A DNA stretch of 64,000 nucleotides from Pelagibacterales bacterium SAG-MED50 (GCA_014653385.1 JACWER010000001.1:62001-126000); one strand, 5' to 3'. Shown: positions 27,637 through 39,974, counted from the stretch's first letter. Notes: generated by a model not told the origin, from the sequence alone. Made by a program: numbers and translations.

Positions 27637-29115
27637 TTGAAAAAATTAATATTATCTATAGATCAGGGAACTACATCATCTAGATCTATTTTATTCGATC
27701 TTAAAGGAAAAAAAATTTTTTCATCTCAGTATGAGTTTAGACAAATATTTCCTAATTTAGGATGGGTTGAACATAATCCTGAAGAGATTTGGAAAGTAAC
27801 TTTAAAAACTATTAAAGAAGCGATAAAAAAAAGTAAAAGATTAAAAACTAAAATCATATCAATTGGAATAGCAAACCAAAGGGAGACAACTATACTTTGG
27901 GATAAAAATACGGGTAAGCCTGTTTATAATGCAATTGTTTGGCAAGATAGAAGAACAAACAAAATTTGTGCAAATTTAAAGAAAAGAAAATTAGAAAATT
28001 TATTTAGACATAAAACAGGATTATTTATTGATCCATATTTTTCAGCAACAAAAGTGAAATGGATATTAGATAACATCTCGATATCAAAAAAACTTTTAAA
28101 AAGTAAACAATTAATGTTTGGAACAATAGATACTTTTTTAATTTGGAGATTAACTAATAAAAAAAATCATTTAACTGATGCAACTAATGCCAGTAGAACT
28201 ATGATGTATAATATAAACTCAAATAAGTGGGATGATGAAATCCTAAAAAAATTGAATATCCCAAAATCTATTTTACCAAAGGTAAAAAATTCTGCTGATG
28301 ATTTTGGAATAACATCTAAAAAGATTATAGGCGAAGAAATACCAATTAATGCAGTACTGGGAGATCAGCAAGCAGCTGCAGTAGGACAAGCTTGTTTTGA
28401 TAAAGGCTCAGTTAAAAGTACTTATGGTACAGGTGCGTTTGCTATAATCAATACAGGAAATAAAAAAATTTTATCAAAAAATAAATTATTAACTACAATT
28501 TGTTATAGATTAAAAAATAAAAATACATATGCTTTAGAAGGTTCGATCTTTATTGCTGGTGCTGGTGTCCAATGGTTAAGAGATAAAATTAAGTTAATCA
28601 ATAATGCTTATGAAACTGAAAAAATTGCAAAATCTAAAATAAATAATGATGGAGTGTACATTGTTCCAGCATTTACAGGTTTAGGAGCTCCATACTGGAA
28701 CGCAGAGTCTAAAGGTTTAATCACTGGGTTAACTCGAAACACTGACTGGAAAAATTTAGTTAGAGCAATAATCGAATCTGTTGCTTATCAAAGTTATGAT
28801 TTATTTGATGCTATGAGAAAAGATGGATCTAGACCTAAAATTATTAAAGTTGACGGAGGTATGGTTGCTAACAAATGGTTTGCTCAGTTTTTATCAGATA
28901 TTTTGAATACAAAAGTATTACGACCAGTTATTCAAGAAACTACAGCATTAGGAGCAGCTTTCTTTGCTGGGTATCAAGCAGGTGAATTTAAATCACTTAA
29001 TGAAATAAAAAATAAATGGAAAAAAGATGCCATTTTTGTCCCTAAAATTAACAAAAAATTAAGAAATAACTTATTGAAAGGGTGGCAACAAGCAATTAGA
29101 AAAACTTTAGCTTAA
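27637..29115 (+). CDS. glpK: Glycerol kinase (TTG start)
   Basis: SIDQGTTSSRSILFD, GWVEHNPEEIW, GIANQRETTILWDK, YGTGAFAIINTG, GLGAPYWN. Confidence 0.9.
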   Translation: MKKLILSIDQGTTSSRSILFDLKGKKIFSSQYEFRQIFPNLGWVEHNPEEIWKVTLKTIKEAIKKSKRLKTKIISIGIANQRETTILWDKNTGKPVYNAIVWQDRRTNKICANLKKRKLENLFRHKTGLFIDPYFSATKVKWILDNISISKKLLKSKQLMFGTIDTFLIWRLTNKKNHLTDATNASRTMMYNINSNKWDDEILKKLNIPKSILPKVKNSADDFGITSKKIIGEEIPINAVLGDQQAAAVGQACFDKGSVKSTYGTGAFAIINTGNKKILSKNKLLTTICYRLKNKNTYALEGSIFIAGAGVQWLRDKIKLINNAYETEKIAKSKINNDGVYIVPAFTGLGAPYWNAESKGLITGLTRNTDWKNLVRAIIESVAYQSYDLFDAMRKDGSRPKIIKVDGGMVANKWFAQFLSDILNTKVLRPVIQETTALGAAFFAGYQAGEFKSLNEIKNKWKKDAIFVPKINKKLRNNLLKGWQQAIRKTLA

Positions 29116-29124
29116 CTTTAGCTT

Positions 29125-30153
29125 ATGAAAAAAATAGTAATTATAGGAGCTGGTGCAATGGGATCTGCTTTTGCAGTACCATGCATTGAAAACAAAAATG
29201 ATGTAACGATAGTAGGAACACATTTAGAAAATGAGCTTATAGACAACATAAATTCTAATAATAAAATACATCCAGCTTTAAATACTCAATTATCAACTGA
29301 AATTAAATTTGAAAAATTTGAAAAATTACAAACTATACTAGAGCAAGATCTAGATATTATTGTTTGTGGAGTAAGCTCTGTTGGAATTAAATGGTTTGTA
29401 GATCAAATTTCAAAAAATTATAAAAATACTATTTCTATAGTATTGTTAACAAAAGGTTTGTCGATACTTGATAGTGAGCTTTCAACACTTTCTGATAAAA
29501 TTAAAAATCTTCTAAAAAAAGAAGGTCATTCAGAAGTTAATATTTCAGCTATCAAAGGACCTTGTCTTGCAGCTGGACTAGCAAATAAAATGAGAACAGG
29601 GACAGTAATTGCAAATAATAATATTGAAGAATCTCAATCTTTAAAAGAAATCATCTCTACCAATTATTATTCAACTGAAATTTCTGAGGACATAACAGGC
29701 GTTGAGTTATCAGGCGCAATTAAAAATATTTATTCTATGTTGATTGGAGCATCAGAGGGATTAAGTAACTCTGAAGCGCCAAAAGAAATTCAATCTAAAT
29801 ATTTTTTAAACACAGCAGCATCATTAATTCATAGATCTATTTCAGAAATGGTTGAATTTGTTTCTTATTATGGAGGTAAACCCGAAACTGTTTATGGTTT
29901 AGCAGGTCTTGGTGACTTATACGTTAGTGCAATTGGTGGAAGAAATAGTTTAATGGGAAAATATCTGGGAGAAGGATATTTATATAATGAAGCTAAAGAA
30001 AAATTTATGAAAAATATAACTGTAGAGGGTGCACAATTAGCTTTAGAGATAGGTCCAAAAATTTTACAAGATTTAAATCCAAAACACTTTCCACTAATGT
30101 TTAGTATGTTAAAAACTATTTGTGAAAATAAGAAACTAGAAATCATCTGGTAA
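29125..30153 (+). CDS. gpsA: NAD(P)H-dependent glycerol-3-phosphate dehydrogenase
   Basis: IGAGAMGSAFAVPC, KGPCLAAGLA, GAIKNIYSMLIGASEGL, GLAGLGDLYVSAIGGRN. Confidence 0.85.
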   Translation: MKKIVIIGAGAMGSAFAVPCIENKNDVTIVGTHLENELIDNINSNNKIHPALNTQLSTEIKFEKFEKLQTILEQDLDIIVCGVSSVGIKWFVDQISKNYKNTISIVLLTKGLSILDSELSTLSDKIKNLLKKEGHSEVNISAIKGPCLAAGLANKMRTGTVIANNNIEESQSLKEIISTNYYSTEISEDITGVELSGAIKNIYSMLIGASEGLSNSEAPKEIQSKYFLNTAASLIHRSISEMVEFVSYYGGKPETVYGLAGLGDLYVSAIGGRNSLMGKYLGEGYLYNEAKEKFMKNITVEGAQLALEIGPKILQDLNPKHFPLMFSMLKTICENKKLEIIW

Positions 30154-31311
30154 ATGAAATCAAATTGGAATTATCCAACTACTGTTTGGACAGGGGAAGA
30201 CAGATCTTTAGATATTATTGAGGCCTGTTCATTCTCTAAAATTAGTACGCCATTATTTGTCACCGATAAAGATTTAATTAGCTTGCCAATGACCTCAAAG
30301 GTTTTAAATAATTTAAAAAAAAAATTTAAAAATATTAAGGTTTTTTCAAATTTTTCAGGTAACCCATTAGGAAAAAATATAACTGAAGGTGTTGAATTAT
30401 ATAATGAAAATAAATGTGATGGTGTTATAGCTTTTGGAGGAGGTAGTGCTCTTGATGTAGGAAAAGGAATTGCTTTCATGAATGGTCAGAAAAGACCTAT
30501 GTGGGATTTTGAAGATATTGGTGATTATTGGAAAAGAGCAGAAGAAAGTAAAATCTCACCAATTATTGCTATTCCAACAACTGCAGGAACTGGCTCTGAA
30601 ACTGGCAGAGCGTCTGCTATAATTAATGAAGAAACAGGGGTAAAAAAAATTATTTTTCATCCAAAATTTATGCCTACTGTTGTTATTTTAGATCCAATAC
30701 TGACAATTGATTTACCCCCTAGAATTACCGCCGCAACAGGAATGGATGCATTAGCACATAATCTTGAAGCATTCTGTGCACCAGGATTTCATCCTATGGC
30801 AGATGGTATAGCTCTAGAAGGTATGAAATTAATTAAAAAATCATTAAGTGAAGCAGTAAAAAATGGAAATAATCTTGAGGCAAGATCTGAGATGTTAGCA
30901 GCAGCCAGTATGGGTTCAACAGCATTTCAAAAGGGTTTAGGAGCGATCCATTCTCTTAGTCATCCTGTTAATGCACAATTTAATATTCACCATGGTTTAT
31001 CCAATGCAATATTTATGCCATATGTTTTAACTTTTAATAAAAGTGAAATATCAAACAAGATTATCTCAATATGTGATTATCTTGGACTAGAAAAAACTTT
31101 TGAAAGTTTTGTTAAATGGATAATGGATTTAAGAGAAGAATTTAATATTCCGCATAAAATCTCAGATGTTATTGACCAAGATAAAATGGATTTAGATAAA
31201 TTAGCAGAAATGGCTTTTGAGGATCCATCAACAGGCGGAAACCCAAAAAAATTGACTAAATTAGATATGAAAATTATGTATCAACATAGTATTTCAGGAG
31301 AATTATTTTAA
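30154..31311 (+). CDS. Iron-containing alcohol dehydrogenase
   Basis: AFGGGSALDVGKG, IPTTAGTGSE, MDALAHNLEAFCAPGFHPMAD, AIHSLSHPVNAQFNIHHG. Confidence 0.85.
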   Translation: MKSNWNYPTTVWTGEDRSLDIIEACSFSKISTPLFVTDKDLISLPMTSKVLNNLKKKFKNIKVFSNFSGNPLGKNITEGVELYNENKCDGVIAFGGGSALDVGKGIAFMNGQKRPMWDFEDIGDYWKRAEESKISPIIAIPTTAGTGSETGRASAIINEETGVKKIIFHPKFMPTVVILDPILTIDLPPRITAATGMDALAHNLEAFCAPGFHPMADGIALEGMKLIKKSLSEAVKNGNNLEARSEMLAAASMGSTAFQKGLGAIHSLSHPVNAQFNIHHGLSNAIFMPYVLTFNKSEISNKIISICDYLGLEKTFESFVKWIMDLREEFNIPHKISDVIDQDKMDLDKLAEMAFEDPSTGGNPKKLTKLDMKIMYQHSISGELF

Positions 31312-32099
31312 TGAAAAAAATTTTATTAGTAGAAGGAAATTTGAGAGAGGCAAATCAAGAATTTACTGACAATGGAATTAAAACACATACTGAAAGCCTT
31401 AGGGAAAGTATTGATTATTTTACAAATGATTTAGAAATTGACTCTGTTAATCCTTCCTCTGATAAAAATATTTTTGATACAGTCAAAGATTTGAATAAAT
31501 ATGATGGTCTTATTTGGGGTGGAAGTAGCCTTAACATCTATAGTGATACAATGGAAATTAGAAGACAATTAGAATTTATGAAAGAGTGTCAAAAAAAAGT
31601 TAAAAATATTTTAGCAATTTGTTGGGGGATGCAAGTTGCTGTTACTGCTGCAGGAGGTATTGTTAAAAAAGGCCAAAATGGTTCACATAGAGGAATTGCA
31701 CATGATATTAATATTAATGAAAATGGATTAAGACATCCATTATATAAAGATAAAGATAAAATTTTTAATACGCCTGCATTTAATTATGATGAAGTTGTAA
31801 CATTACCTAGTAACGCAACTCTTCTATCATCAAATAAAGTAAATAATGTTATGGGAATAAACTTTAAATCAGCGTTATCTAATATTTGGGGAATACAATA
31901 TCATCCAGAGATTACATATGAAAAAATGATAACTTTAATTAATTTTAGAAAAGAAAGACTTTTAGAAAATAAATCTTTTAATGATGAAAATGATTTAAAC
32001 TCACATATTAAAATTATAGAGGATGAAATCAAAATAACTAATAAAGACTTAAGAATGAGGGAGTTAAAAAATTGGCTAAATTTAATAGCTAATGTCTAA
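31311..32099 (+). CDS. Class I glutamine amidotransferase-like protein (GATase1)
   Basis: [10 protein letters not shown] nucleophile elbow and QYHPE His-x-Glu motif. Confidence 0.7.
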   Translation: MKKILLVEGNLREANQEFTDNGIKTHTESLRESIDYFTNDLEIDSVNPSSDKNIFDTVKDLNKYDGLIWGGSSLNIYSDTMEIRRQLEFMKECQKKVKNILAICWGMQVAVTAAGGIVKKGQNGSHRGIAHDININENGLRHPLYKDKDKIFNTPAFNYDEVVTLPSNATLLSSNKVNNVMGINFKSALSNIWGIQYHPEITYEKMITLINFRKERLLENKSFNDENDLNSHIKIIEDEIKITNKDLRMRELKNWLNLIANV

Positions 32100-33778
32100 A
32101 ATAATCCTTCTATTTCGCCATCTTTATTTAATTTAATAGAATCTGCTGCTGGAACTCTAGGCAAACCTGGCATAGTCATAATCTCTCCACAGACAACTAC
32201 AATAAATTCTGCCCCCGATGATAATCTAACTTCTCTAACTGGAAGTACATGACCTGTGGGAGCTCCTTTTAATCCTGGATCTGTTGAAAAACTATATTGT
32301 GTTTTTGCAATACAAACCGGAAGCTTTCCATATCCTTTTTCTTCAAAGTCTTTTAATTGTTGTCTCACTTTAGTATCTGCAACAACTTCACTTGCATGGT
32401 AGATTTCCAGTGCTATTTTTTCAACTTTTTTGAATAATGGTAATTCATCTTCATATAAATACTTAAATGTATTTTTATCTTCATCACATATATCACTCAC
32501 AATTTGTGCTAGTTCTTTAGTACCATCACTTCCATTAGACCAATGAGTACATTTTGATGCTTTAACACCTTGAGTTTTACAAAAATCTAATAATGCGTTC
32601 ATTTCATTATCGGTATCAGTTATAAAATGATTTACTGCTACAGTCACGGGTAAACCAAACTTTCTAATATTATTAATATGTCTTTCTAAATTTACCAATC
32701 CACTTTTTAGTGCTTTTACATTTTCATCTTTTAATTCTTCTTTTTTTAATCCACCATGCATCTTTAAAGCTCTTATAGTTGCAACCAAAACCACACAATC
32801 AGGTTTAATTCCAGACTTTCTACATTTAATATCTAAAAATTTTTCTGCGCCTAGATCTGCACCAAAACCAGCTTCAGTAACAACATAGTCTGCTAATTTT
32901 AAACCAGCTTTTGTTGCTATTACAGAATTACAGCCATGTGCAATATTAGCAAATGGCCCACCATGAATAATTGCAGGATTGTTTTCTAAAGTTTGAGTAA
33001 CATTTGGTCTTATTGCCTCTTTTAATAAAACCGTCATTGGACCATGAGCGTTTAAATCTTTTGCTAAAATGGGAGTTTTATCTCTAGTATATCCTATTGT
33101 GATATTACTTATTCTTTCTTCTAAGTCTTTTAAATTTGTTGCTAAACAAAAAATTGCCATTAGCTCTGATGCTACAGTGATATCAAAACTATCTTGTCTT
33201 GGATATCCATTTGCTACTCCTCCAAGATCTACAATTACTGATCTCAAAGACCTATCATTCATATCCATTACTCTTCTCCAAGAAATTCTTCTAACATCAA
33301 TATTCAATTTATTTCCCCAATAGATATGATTATCAATTAATGCAGATAATAAATTATGTGCTGAAGTGATAGCGTGAAAATCTCCTGTAAAATGTAGATT
33401 TATTTGCTCCATAGGTACCACTTGAGCATAACCACCACCAGCGGCACCACCCTTCATTCCAAAAGAAGGACCAAGACTAGGCTCTCGTAGACAAACAATT
33501 GATTTTTTTCCAATTTTATTTAAACCGTCATTTAATCCAACAGAGGTAGTAGTTTTACCCTCTCCAGCAGGTGTGGGAGTGATCGCTGTAACTAAAATTA
33601 ATTTTCCATCTTCTTTTTTTAGGGAATTTAAATATTCCAAATTTATTTTAGCAATATGTCTACCCATTGGGCTAAATGCATGGTTTTCATCAGGCACATT
33701 AATTTTTGCTAAAATATCTTTAATAGGCTGCATTTTAGCTTCTCTAGCTATTTGTATATCTGATTTTACTTCGCTCAT
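32096..33778 (-). CDS. fhs: Formate-tetrahydrofolate ligase
   Basis: [78 protein letters not shown]. Confidence 0.95.
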   Translation of the reverse strand: MSEVKSDIQIAREAKMQPIKDILAKINVPDENHAFSPMGRHIAKINLEYLNSLKKEDGKLILVTAITPTPAGEGKTTTSVGLNDGLNKIGKKSIVCLREPSLGPSFGMKGGAAGGGYAQVVPMEQINLHFTGDFHAITSAHNLLSALIDNHIYWGNKLNIDVRRISWRRVMDMNDRSLRSVIVDLGGVANGYPRQDSFDITVASELMAIFCLATNLKDLEERISNITIGYTRDKTPILAKDLNAHGPMTVLLKEAIRPNVTQTLENNPAIIHGGPFANIAHGCNSVIATKAGLKLADYVVTEAGFGADLGAEKFLDIKCRKSGIKPDCVVLVATIRALKMHGGLKKEELKDENVKALKSGLVNLERHINNIRKFGLPVTVAVNHFITDTDNEMNALLDFCKTQGVKASKCTHWSNGSDGTKELAQIVSDICDEDKNTFKYLYEDELPLFKKVEKIALEIYHASEVVADTKVRQQLKDFEEKGYGKLPVCIAKTQYSFSTDPGLKGAPTGHVLPVREVRLSSGAEFIVVVCGEIMTMPGLPRVPAADSIKLNKDGEIEGLF

Positions 33779-33903
33779 TTAATGTCCTTTATAAATATTT
33801 AAATTGCCAAATTAATATCTCTTTTTAATCAATTTGGAAACTTCTAAAAAATATATATAAAAAAAATAAGAACTATTTATATTCTTTTATATAAAATTCA
33901 GTC

Positions 33904-35160
33904 ATGCAAAAATATTCTATATTTAATCTTATTAGAAACGCTTTTTCAGGTCATCAAAACTGGGATCTAGCCTGGAAGGATCCTACTCCTAAAAAAGAAT
34001 ATGATGTTGTGATCATTGGAGGTGGTGGTCATGGTTTAGCAACTGCATATTATTTAGCAAAAGAACATAACATTACTAATGTGGCCATCATCGAAAAAGG
34101 ATGGATTGGTGGTGGTAATGTTGGACGTAATACTACCATTATAAGATCAAATTACATGCATGATGATAATGCACTCTTTAGCGAGTTTGGAATGGATTTA
34201 TGGAGAAAGATGAGCCAAGATTTAAACTATAATGTGATGTTTTCTCCAAGAGGAATTATTAATCTTGCACATTCAGATGCGCAAATGAATGTTTATGCGA
34301 GAAGAGGAAATTCTATGAGATTAAATGGAATTGATGCAGTGCTTTTAAATAGAGAGCAGGTAAAAGAAATTATTCCAATGGCTGATTTTTCTGAAAATGT
34401 AAGATTTCCAATTTTTGGAGCTTTAATGCAACCAAGTGCAGGAACAGCAAGACACGATGCGGTAGCATGGGGTTATGCACGTCAAGCAGATTCAATGGGA
34501 GTTGATATAATTCAAAACTGCGAAGTTACAGGTTTTGACGTGAGTGGAGGAAAAATTAATGGAGTAAGAACTTCAAGAGGTGACATTAAAGTTAAAAAAA
34601 TTGGTCTCTGTGTTGCAGGAAGCACAAATATTTTAGCAGAAAAATTAAATATGACGTTGCCAGTTGAAACGCATCTTCTTCAAGCATGTGTTTCAGAGCC
34701 AGTAAAACCAATTTTAGATAGAGTTGTTACTTTTGGAGCTGGACATTTCTATATTAGCCAATCTGACAAAGGTGAAATGGTAATGGGTGGAGATTTAGAT
34801 GGATACAATAGTTATGCACAAAGAGGAAATTTGCCAACTTTACAACATGTTCTTACAGAAGGAATTGCGATGATGCCATTTTTAAGTAAATTGAAAATGC
34901 TTAGAACATGGGGAGGGATAATGGATATGTCTATGGATGGCTCACCAATCATTGATAAGACACATATTGAAGGTCTATATTTGAATTGTGGATGGTGTTA
35001 TGGTGGATTTAAAGCAACTCCAGCATCGGGTTGGACATTTGCTCATACAATTGCACAAGATAGAGTTCATAAACTAAATGCTGGTTATAGTTTAAATAGA
35101 TTTAATACAGGTCATCTCCTTGATGAAAAAGGACTTGGTACAAAAACTTGGATTTCATAA
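33904..35160 (+). CDS. soxB: Sarcosine oxidase/N-methylglutamate dehydrogenase-type beta subunit
   Basis: YDVVIIGGGGHGLATAYYLAKEHNITNVAIIEKGWIGGGNVGRNTTIIRSNY. Confidence 0.85.
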   Translation: MQKYSIFNLIRNAFSGHQNWDLAWKDPTPKKEYDVVIIGGGGHGLATAYYLAKEHNITNVAIIEKGWIGGGNVGRNTTIIRSNYMHDDNALFSEFGMDLWRKMSQDLNYNVMFSPRGIINLAHSDAQMNVYARRGNSMRLNGIDAVLLNREQVKEIIPMADFSENVRFPIFGALMQPSAGTARHDAVAWGYARQADSMGVDIIQNCEVTGFDVSGGKINGVRTSRGDIKVKKIGLCVAGSTNILAEKLNMTLPVETHLLQACVSEPVKPILDRVVTFGAGHFYISQSDKGEMVMGGDLDGYNSYAQRGNLPTLQHVLTEGIAMMPFLSKLKMLRTWGGIMDMSMDGSPIIDKTHIEGLYLNCGWCYGGFKATPASGWTFAHTIAQDRVHKLNAGYSLNRFNTGHLLDEKGLGTKTWIS

Positions 35161-35430
35161 ATGCTTCATATTAAATGTCCTCACTGTGGAATGAGATCTC
35201 AAAATGAATTTTCTTATGGTGGAGATGCAACTGTTAAAAGACCAGAGCTTGATAAAGAAATATCTGATCAAGATTGGGATAATTTTGTCTATAATAGAAA
35301 AAGTCTAAGAGGAAAACATTGGGAGTTATGGCAACATTTGTCAGGCTGTAGACAATGGATAAAGGTTGAGAGAGATACAGCTACACATGAAATTTTTAAT
35401 AGCCTTAAAGCTAATGAGGAAATTTCATAA
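35161..35430 (+). CDS. soxD: Sarcosine oxidase-type delta subunit (zinc-binding)
   Basis: MLHIKCPHCGMRSQNEFSYGGDA; HWELWQHLSGCRQWIKVERDTATHE. Confidence 0.9.
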   Translation: MLHIKCPHCGMRSQNEFSYGGDATVKRPELDKEISDQDWDNFVYNRKSLRGKHWELWQHLSGCRQWIKVERDTATHEIFNSLKANEEIS

Positions 35431-38426
35431 TGTCACAAAGCTACAGATTAGATAATATTGGCTTAATCAATAGAGACAAGAAACTCTCATTCAAATTTAA
35501 TGGTATTACTTATAATGGATATGAAGGTGACACTCTTGCTTCAGCCTTAATAGCTAATGGTGTCCATTTAGTTGGTAGAAGTTTTAAATATCACAGACCT
35601 AGAGGTTTTTTTGGAGCAGGGGTTGATGAGCCGTATGCAATAGTACAATTGTATAGAAACGGTGAAACTGAACCCAATATTAAAGCTACAGAACAAGAGC
35701 TTTTTGAAGGTTTGGAAGCAACAAGTGTAAACTGTTGGCCTAGTGTTAACTTTGATATTGGTGCTATAAATAATTTCTTAAAGATTTTTCTTCCAGCTGG
35801 TTTTTATTATAAAACTTTCATGTGGCCTAAAAGCTTTTGGTATAAAGTTTATGAACCATTTATTAGAAAAGCAGCAGGACTAGGTGTTGCATCTACTAAA
35901 CATGACAAAGAAAGATATGAACATAAATATGAATATTGTGATTTGTTAATTGCAGGTTCAGGACCGTCTGGTTTAGCAAGCGCATATGCTGCAGCAAAAA
36001 ATGGTGCACGAGTTATTTTAGCTGAAGATAAAGCTAGACATGGAGGAACATTATTAACTAGTGATGTTAACATAGGAAATCAATCTGGTAAGGAATGGGC
36101 TGAGGGAATAATTTCAGAACTTAAAGAAATGCCTAATGTAATTGTTAAAAATAGATCACAGGTTTTTGGTTATTATGATCATAATATGCTAGTGATGTCA
36201 GAGAGAATAAGTGATCATCTTCCTAAAACAAAAAAATTTCACCCAAAACAAAGACTTTGGTACATTAGAGCAAAAGAAGTTTTAATTTCTTCAGGGTCAA
36301 TCGAAAGACCAATAGTTTTTGGTAACAACGATACACCAGGTGTAATGCTATCATCAGCTGCAAAAGAGTATCTTAAAGTTTATGGAGTATTAGTTGGAAG
36401 AAACCCTTTAATATTTACTAACAATGATAGTGGGTATGAGACCGCAATTGAATTTAAAAAAAATGGAGTTGATCCAGTCATTTTAGATACAAGAAAAGAT
36501 CCACAATCAGAAATAGTTGATGAAGCAAAAAATTTAGGAATAAATATTAAATTTTCTTATGTAGTAGTTGCTGCCCAAGGGTACAAAAAGATAAAATCAG
36601 CTGATATTGCTAGGATTTCAGATGATAAAGAGCAACTTGGAACAGTAGAGAATATAAAATGTGACTGTATATGTGTTTCTGGTTTTTGGACACCAACTAT
36701 TCATCTAGCCTCACAATCAGGAAATAAAACAAAATTCAACGAGGATATTGATGCATTTGTTCCAGGAATATCAAAACAAAATGAAACCACGTTAGGTGCA
36801 GCAAATGGAACTTATACTCTGGACGAAACCTTAAAAAGTTCTTTTGAAACAGGACATGAATTATCAAAAAAAATTACGAACAACGACAATGAAATTTCTT
36901 TTCCAAACGTTGTTGAAAAAAAATCAACAACACATGATAAATTTTGGTGTGTACCATTACCTGAAGGAAAAAATTATAAAAGATTTTTAGATTTTCAAAA
37001 TGATGTTTCCGTTTCAGATGTTGAGATAGCGCTTAAAGAAGGCTATCGATCAATTGAACATGTAAAAAGATATACGACACTTGGAATGGCAACAGACCAA
37101 GGTAAAACAAGTAATTTAAATGGTTTGCAATTAGTATCTAACATAGAAAACAAAGTAGTACCAAATGTTGGTCACACTACTTTTAGACCTCCTTATACAC
37201 CTATTTCTATAGGTGCGATTGTTGGAAGGGAAGTTGGAAAACACTCAAAACCCACAAGAAAGTCTCCAATGCATTCATGGCATAAAAAAAATAATGCAGT
37301 TTTTGTTGATGCAGGTGTCTGGTTAAGACCTAGATATTATAAACAAGGAAATGAAAATTTATTCGAAGGATCCAAAAGAGAAGCAAAAAATGTCAGAACA
37401 AATGTAGGAATTTGTGATGTCACTACATTAGGTAAAATAGATATTAAAGGACCAGATGCAGCAGAGTTACTTAATAGAGTTTATACAAATGCATGGTTAA
37501 AACTACCTGTGGGTAAAGCAAGATACGGCGTGATGTTGAGAGAAGATGGAATTGTTATGGATGACGGAACAACTACAAGAATTTCTGAAAACCATTATCA
37601 TATGACAACTACTACCGCACAAGCTGCAAACGTTCTTTCACATTTAGAATATTATTTGCAATTAGTTTGGCCAGAATTAAATGTGAATGTAGTTTCAACT
37701 ACAGAGCAATGGGCTGGCGCTGCAATTGCTGGACCTAAATCTAGAGATTTATTACAAAAATTATTTCCAAATTCTGATGTATCAAATGAAGGATTGCCTT
37801 TTATGGGTTACATAGAGGAAGATTTGTTTGGAGTAAAAGCAAGAATTTTTAGAATTTCATTTTCAGGTGAACTTGCTTATGAAGTAAATGTAGAGTCGGA
37901 TAATGGAAACTTTATGTGGGAAAAGATCATGGAAGTGGGTCATGAATTTAAAATTCAACCATACGGAACAGAAGCACTTTCAACTCTTAGAATTGAAATG
38001 GGACATGTTGCAGGTTCTGAGCTTGATGGAAGAACAATACCATATGACAACTCTTTGGAGGGATTACTAAGTAAAAAGAAAGATTTTATTGGTAAAAGAT
38101 CTTTAAGCAGAAAGGCATTTACTGCTGAAGATAGACAAAAAGTTGTTGGAGTTGTTCCATTAGATAAAAAAACAAGTATTCCTGAAGGATCGCATCTAGT
38201 TAAAGACTCAAATGCTCCACTCCCAAATCCAAAATTAGGTTATATTTCAGCATCTTGCTGGAGTGTAGAGCATGATAATCCATTTTCACTAGCAATACTT
38301 AAAGATGGAAAAAACATGATTGGTGAAAAACTATTTGTAATGTCTCCACTTAAAAATAAAGTAATTCCAGTTGAAATTGTTTCTTCACACTATGTTGATC
38401 CAAAAGGTGAAAGGGTTAGATCATGA
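35430..38426 (+). CDS. soxA: Sarcosine oxidase-type alpha subunit (FAD/NAD + GcvT domains)
   Basis: N-terminal 2Fe-2S-like fold [53 protein letters not shown]-terminal GcvT. Confidence 0.9.
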   Translation: MSQSYRLDNIGLINRDKKLSFKFNGITYNGYEGDTLASALIANGVHLVGRSFKYHRPRGFFGAGVDEPYAIVQLYRNGETEPNIKATEQELFEGLEATSVNCWPSVNFDIGAINNFLKIFLPAGFYYKTFMWPKSFWYKVYEPFIRKAAGLGVASTKHDKERYEHKYEYCDLLIAGSGPSGLASAYAAAKNGARVILAEDKARHGGTLLTSDVNIGNQSGKEWAEGIISELKEMPNVIVKNRSQVFGYYDHNMLVMSERISDHLPKTKKFHPKQRLWYIRAKEVLISSGSIERPIVFGNNDTPGVMLSSAAKEYLKVYGVLVGRNPLIFTNNDSGYETAIEFKKNGVDPVILDTRKDPQSEIVDEAKNLGINIKFSYVVVAAQGYKKIKSADIARISDDKEQLGTVENIKCDCICVSGFWTPTIHLASQSGNKTKFNEDIDAFVPGISKQNETTLGAANGTYTLDETLKSSFETGHELSKKITNNDNEISFPNVVEKKSTTHDKFWCVPLPEGKNYKRFLDFQNDVSVSDVEIALKEGYRSIEHVKRYTTLGMATDQGKTSNLNGLQLVSNIENKVVPNVGHTTFRPPYTPISIGAIVGREVGKHSKPTRKSPMHSWHKKNNAVFVDAGVWLRPRYYKQGNENLFEGSKREAKNVRTNVGICDVTTLGKIDIKGPDAAELLNRVYTNAWLKLPVGKARYGVMLREDGIVMDDGTTTRISENHYHMTTTTAQAANVLSHLEYYLQLVWPELNVNVVSTTEQWAGAAIAGPKSRDLLQKLFPNSDVSNEGLPFMGYIEEDLFGVKARIFRISFSGELAYEVNVESDNGNFMWEKIMEVGHEFKIQPYGTEALSTLRIEMGHVAGSELDGRTIPYDNSLEGLLSKKKDFIGKRSLSRKAFTAEDRQKVVGVVPLDKKTSIPEGSHLVKDSNAPLPNPKLGYISASCWSVEHDNPFSLAILKDGKNMIGEKLFVMSPLKNKVIPVEIVSSHYVDPKGERVRS

Positions 38427-39010
38427 GTTTAATGTCAGCTTTAGCAAATGCTCATTCAACAGGTCAGTTTGGCGATCATGAAGGTAAAAATGAAAATGAT
38501 CTTACAAAGATTTCTGAAATAAAAAATTTATTAATAGTTCAAATAGTTCAGTATAAAAATTCTACTGAATCAATTGATAGCATTGATATTGATGGTTTAA
38601 AATTAAAAGATGAGCCGCTAAGTGTATCAAGTAATACTGATACAAGAATTTTATGGAACGGACCAAAAAATTGGCTTTTGGTTTCAACAAAAAAAGATTT
38701 GATTACAAATATATCAGAAAATTTTAAAGAAACAGATTTTGCTGTAACAGATTTATCTCATTCAAAAGCTATAATTGAAATAGAGGGAAAAGATACAAAA
38801 GAAATTTTAAAGAAAGGCTGTCCTTTTAATTTTAATACTTTAGAAAAAAATAATTCAATAAATTCTACTTACAATGGAATAGCTTTTACTGTGGATATGC
38901 TGGATGATAATCCTGATAAAGTAAGATTATTTGCTCTTAGAAGTTTTGGTGAATCTTTGTATCACTCTGTGACGGATGCATCTTTAGAATTTGGTTTTAA
39001 ATCTTTATAA
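38423..39010 (+). CDS. soxG: Sarcosine oxidase-type gamma subunit
   Basis: GcvT-like small subunit ([48 protein letters not shown]); last gene of soxBDAG order. Confidence 0.85.
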   Translation: MSLMSALANAHSTGQFGDHEGKNENDLTKISEIKNLLIVQIVQYKNSTESIDSIDIDGLKLKDEPLSVSSNTDTRILWNGPKNWLLVSTKKDLITNISENFKETDFAVTDLSHSKAIIEIEGKDTKEILKKGCPFNFNTLEKNNSINSTYNGIAFTVDMLDDNPDKVRLFALRSFGESLYHSVTDASLEFGFKSL

Positions 39011-39016
39011 CTTTTT

Positions 39017-39865
39017 TTAATCTCTTGTTGCAATATAAACGCCAATTGAAGTAATTAGAAATCCGATTAAATCCAAATTAGTTAGACTTTCATCTAAGAA
39101 CAACCAAGCCATAAAAGCAGAGGTGGTTGGTATTAAAAAAAATATTGAAACAGTTTTGCTTGCTGAGTTATTTTTAATTAAATACATCAATATTGTAAAA
39201 GCACCAAATGATACCAATAATATTTGGTGACTCATTGCAATTATAAATGTTTGTGTAAAATCAATATAAGGATCAGCAAATAAAATTATTATTAATAAGT
39301 GAAACAAACATCCACCTAGAGCTTGATTCATATTGCTGACAGATAAAGGCAAATTATTACTTAATTTTTTTTGCCATAAAGTAGAAAATGTAATTGCAAG
39401 TAATGCTATAATTGTTGCGACTAATCCAGCAGTTGGTATTTTAGAACCTATATCAAAACCCAAAACAAGTGCTGCACCAGCAAATCCCAATAAAACTCCC
39501 ACCCATTGTTTTGTGCAAACTTCTTCATTTAAGATTGGACCACTTAAAGCATTTGTAAGAACTGGCTGTAAAGTCACTATTAATGCTGCAATTCCAGTAG
39601 GCATACCTATTGAAATTGAATAAAAAACACCTCCAAGATAAAAACCATGAAAAAGCACTCCACTAAAAAAAGACTCAAAAAAACTTTTTCTACTAACTAA
39701 AATTTTTTCTTTTGAGTAAAGAGAAAACATAAAAAATCCTAAAGCTACCAAAGCAAATCTGAATGCAAGTGCAGCAAATGGATCACTGTTATCTATAATT
39801 GGTTTTGTAGTAATAAAGGCTGATGACCAAAGTAAAATAAAAATGAGTGGAAAAATTTTAACCAT
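39017..39865 (-). CDS. EamA/DMT-superfamily transporter
   Basis: Ten-TM hydrophobicity pattern; SSAFITTKPIIDNSDPFAALAFRFALVALGF. Confidence 0.8.
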   Translation of the reverse strand: MVKIFPLIFILLWSSAFITTKPIIDNSDPFAALAFRFALVALGFFMFSLYSKEKILVSRKSFFESFFSGVLFHGFYLGGVFYSISIGMPTGIAALIVTLQPVLTNALSGPILNEEVCTKQWVGVLLGFAGAALVLGFDIGSKIPTAGLVATIIALLAITFSTLWQKKLSNNLPLSVSNMNQALGGCLFHLLIIILFADPYIDFTQTFIIAMSHQILLVSFGAFTILMYLIKNNSASKTVSIFFLIPTTSAFMAWLFLDESLTNLDLIGFLITSIGVYIATRD

Positions 39866-39974
39866 TTTTGACTTATAGTTTAAATATTTAGTTAGTATTA
39901 GAAATAATAACCAAAATGGACCAATTCTACCTTGAGTTGATTCACATAATAAGTATTAATTAATCAACTTATTT

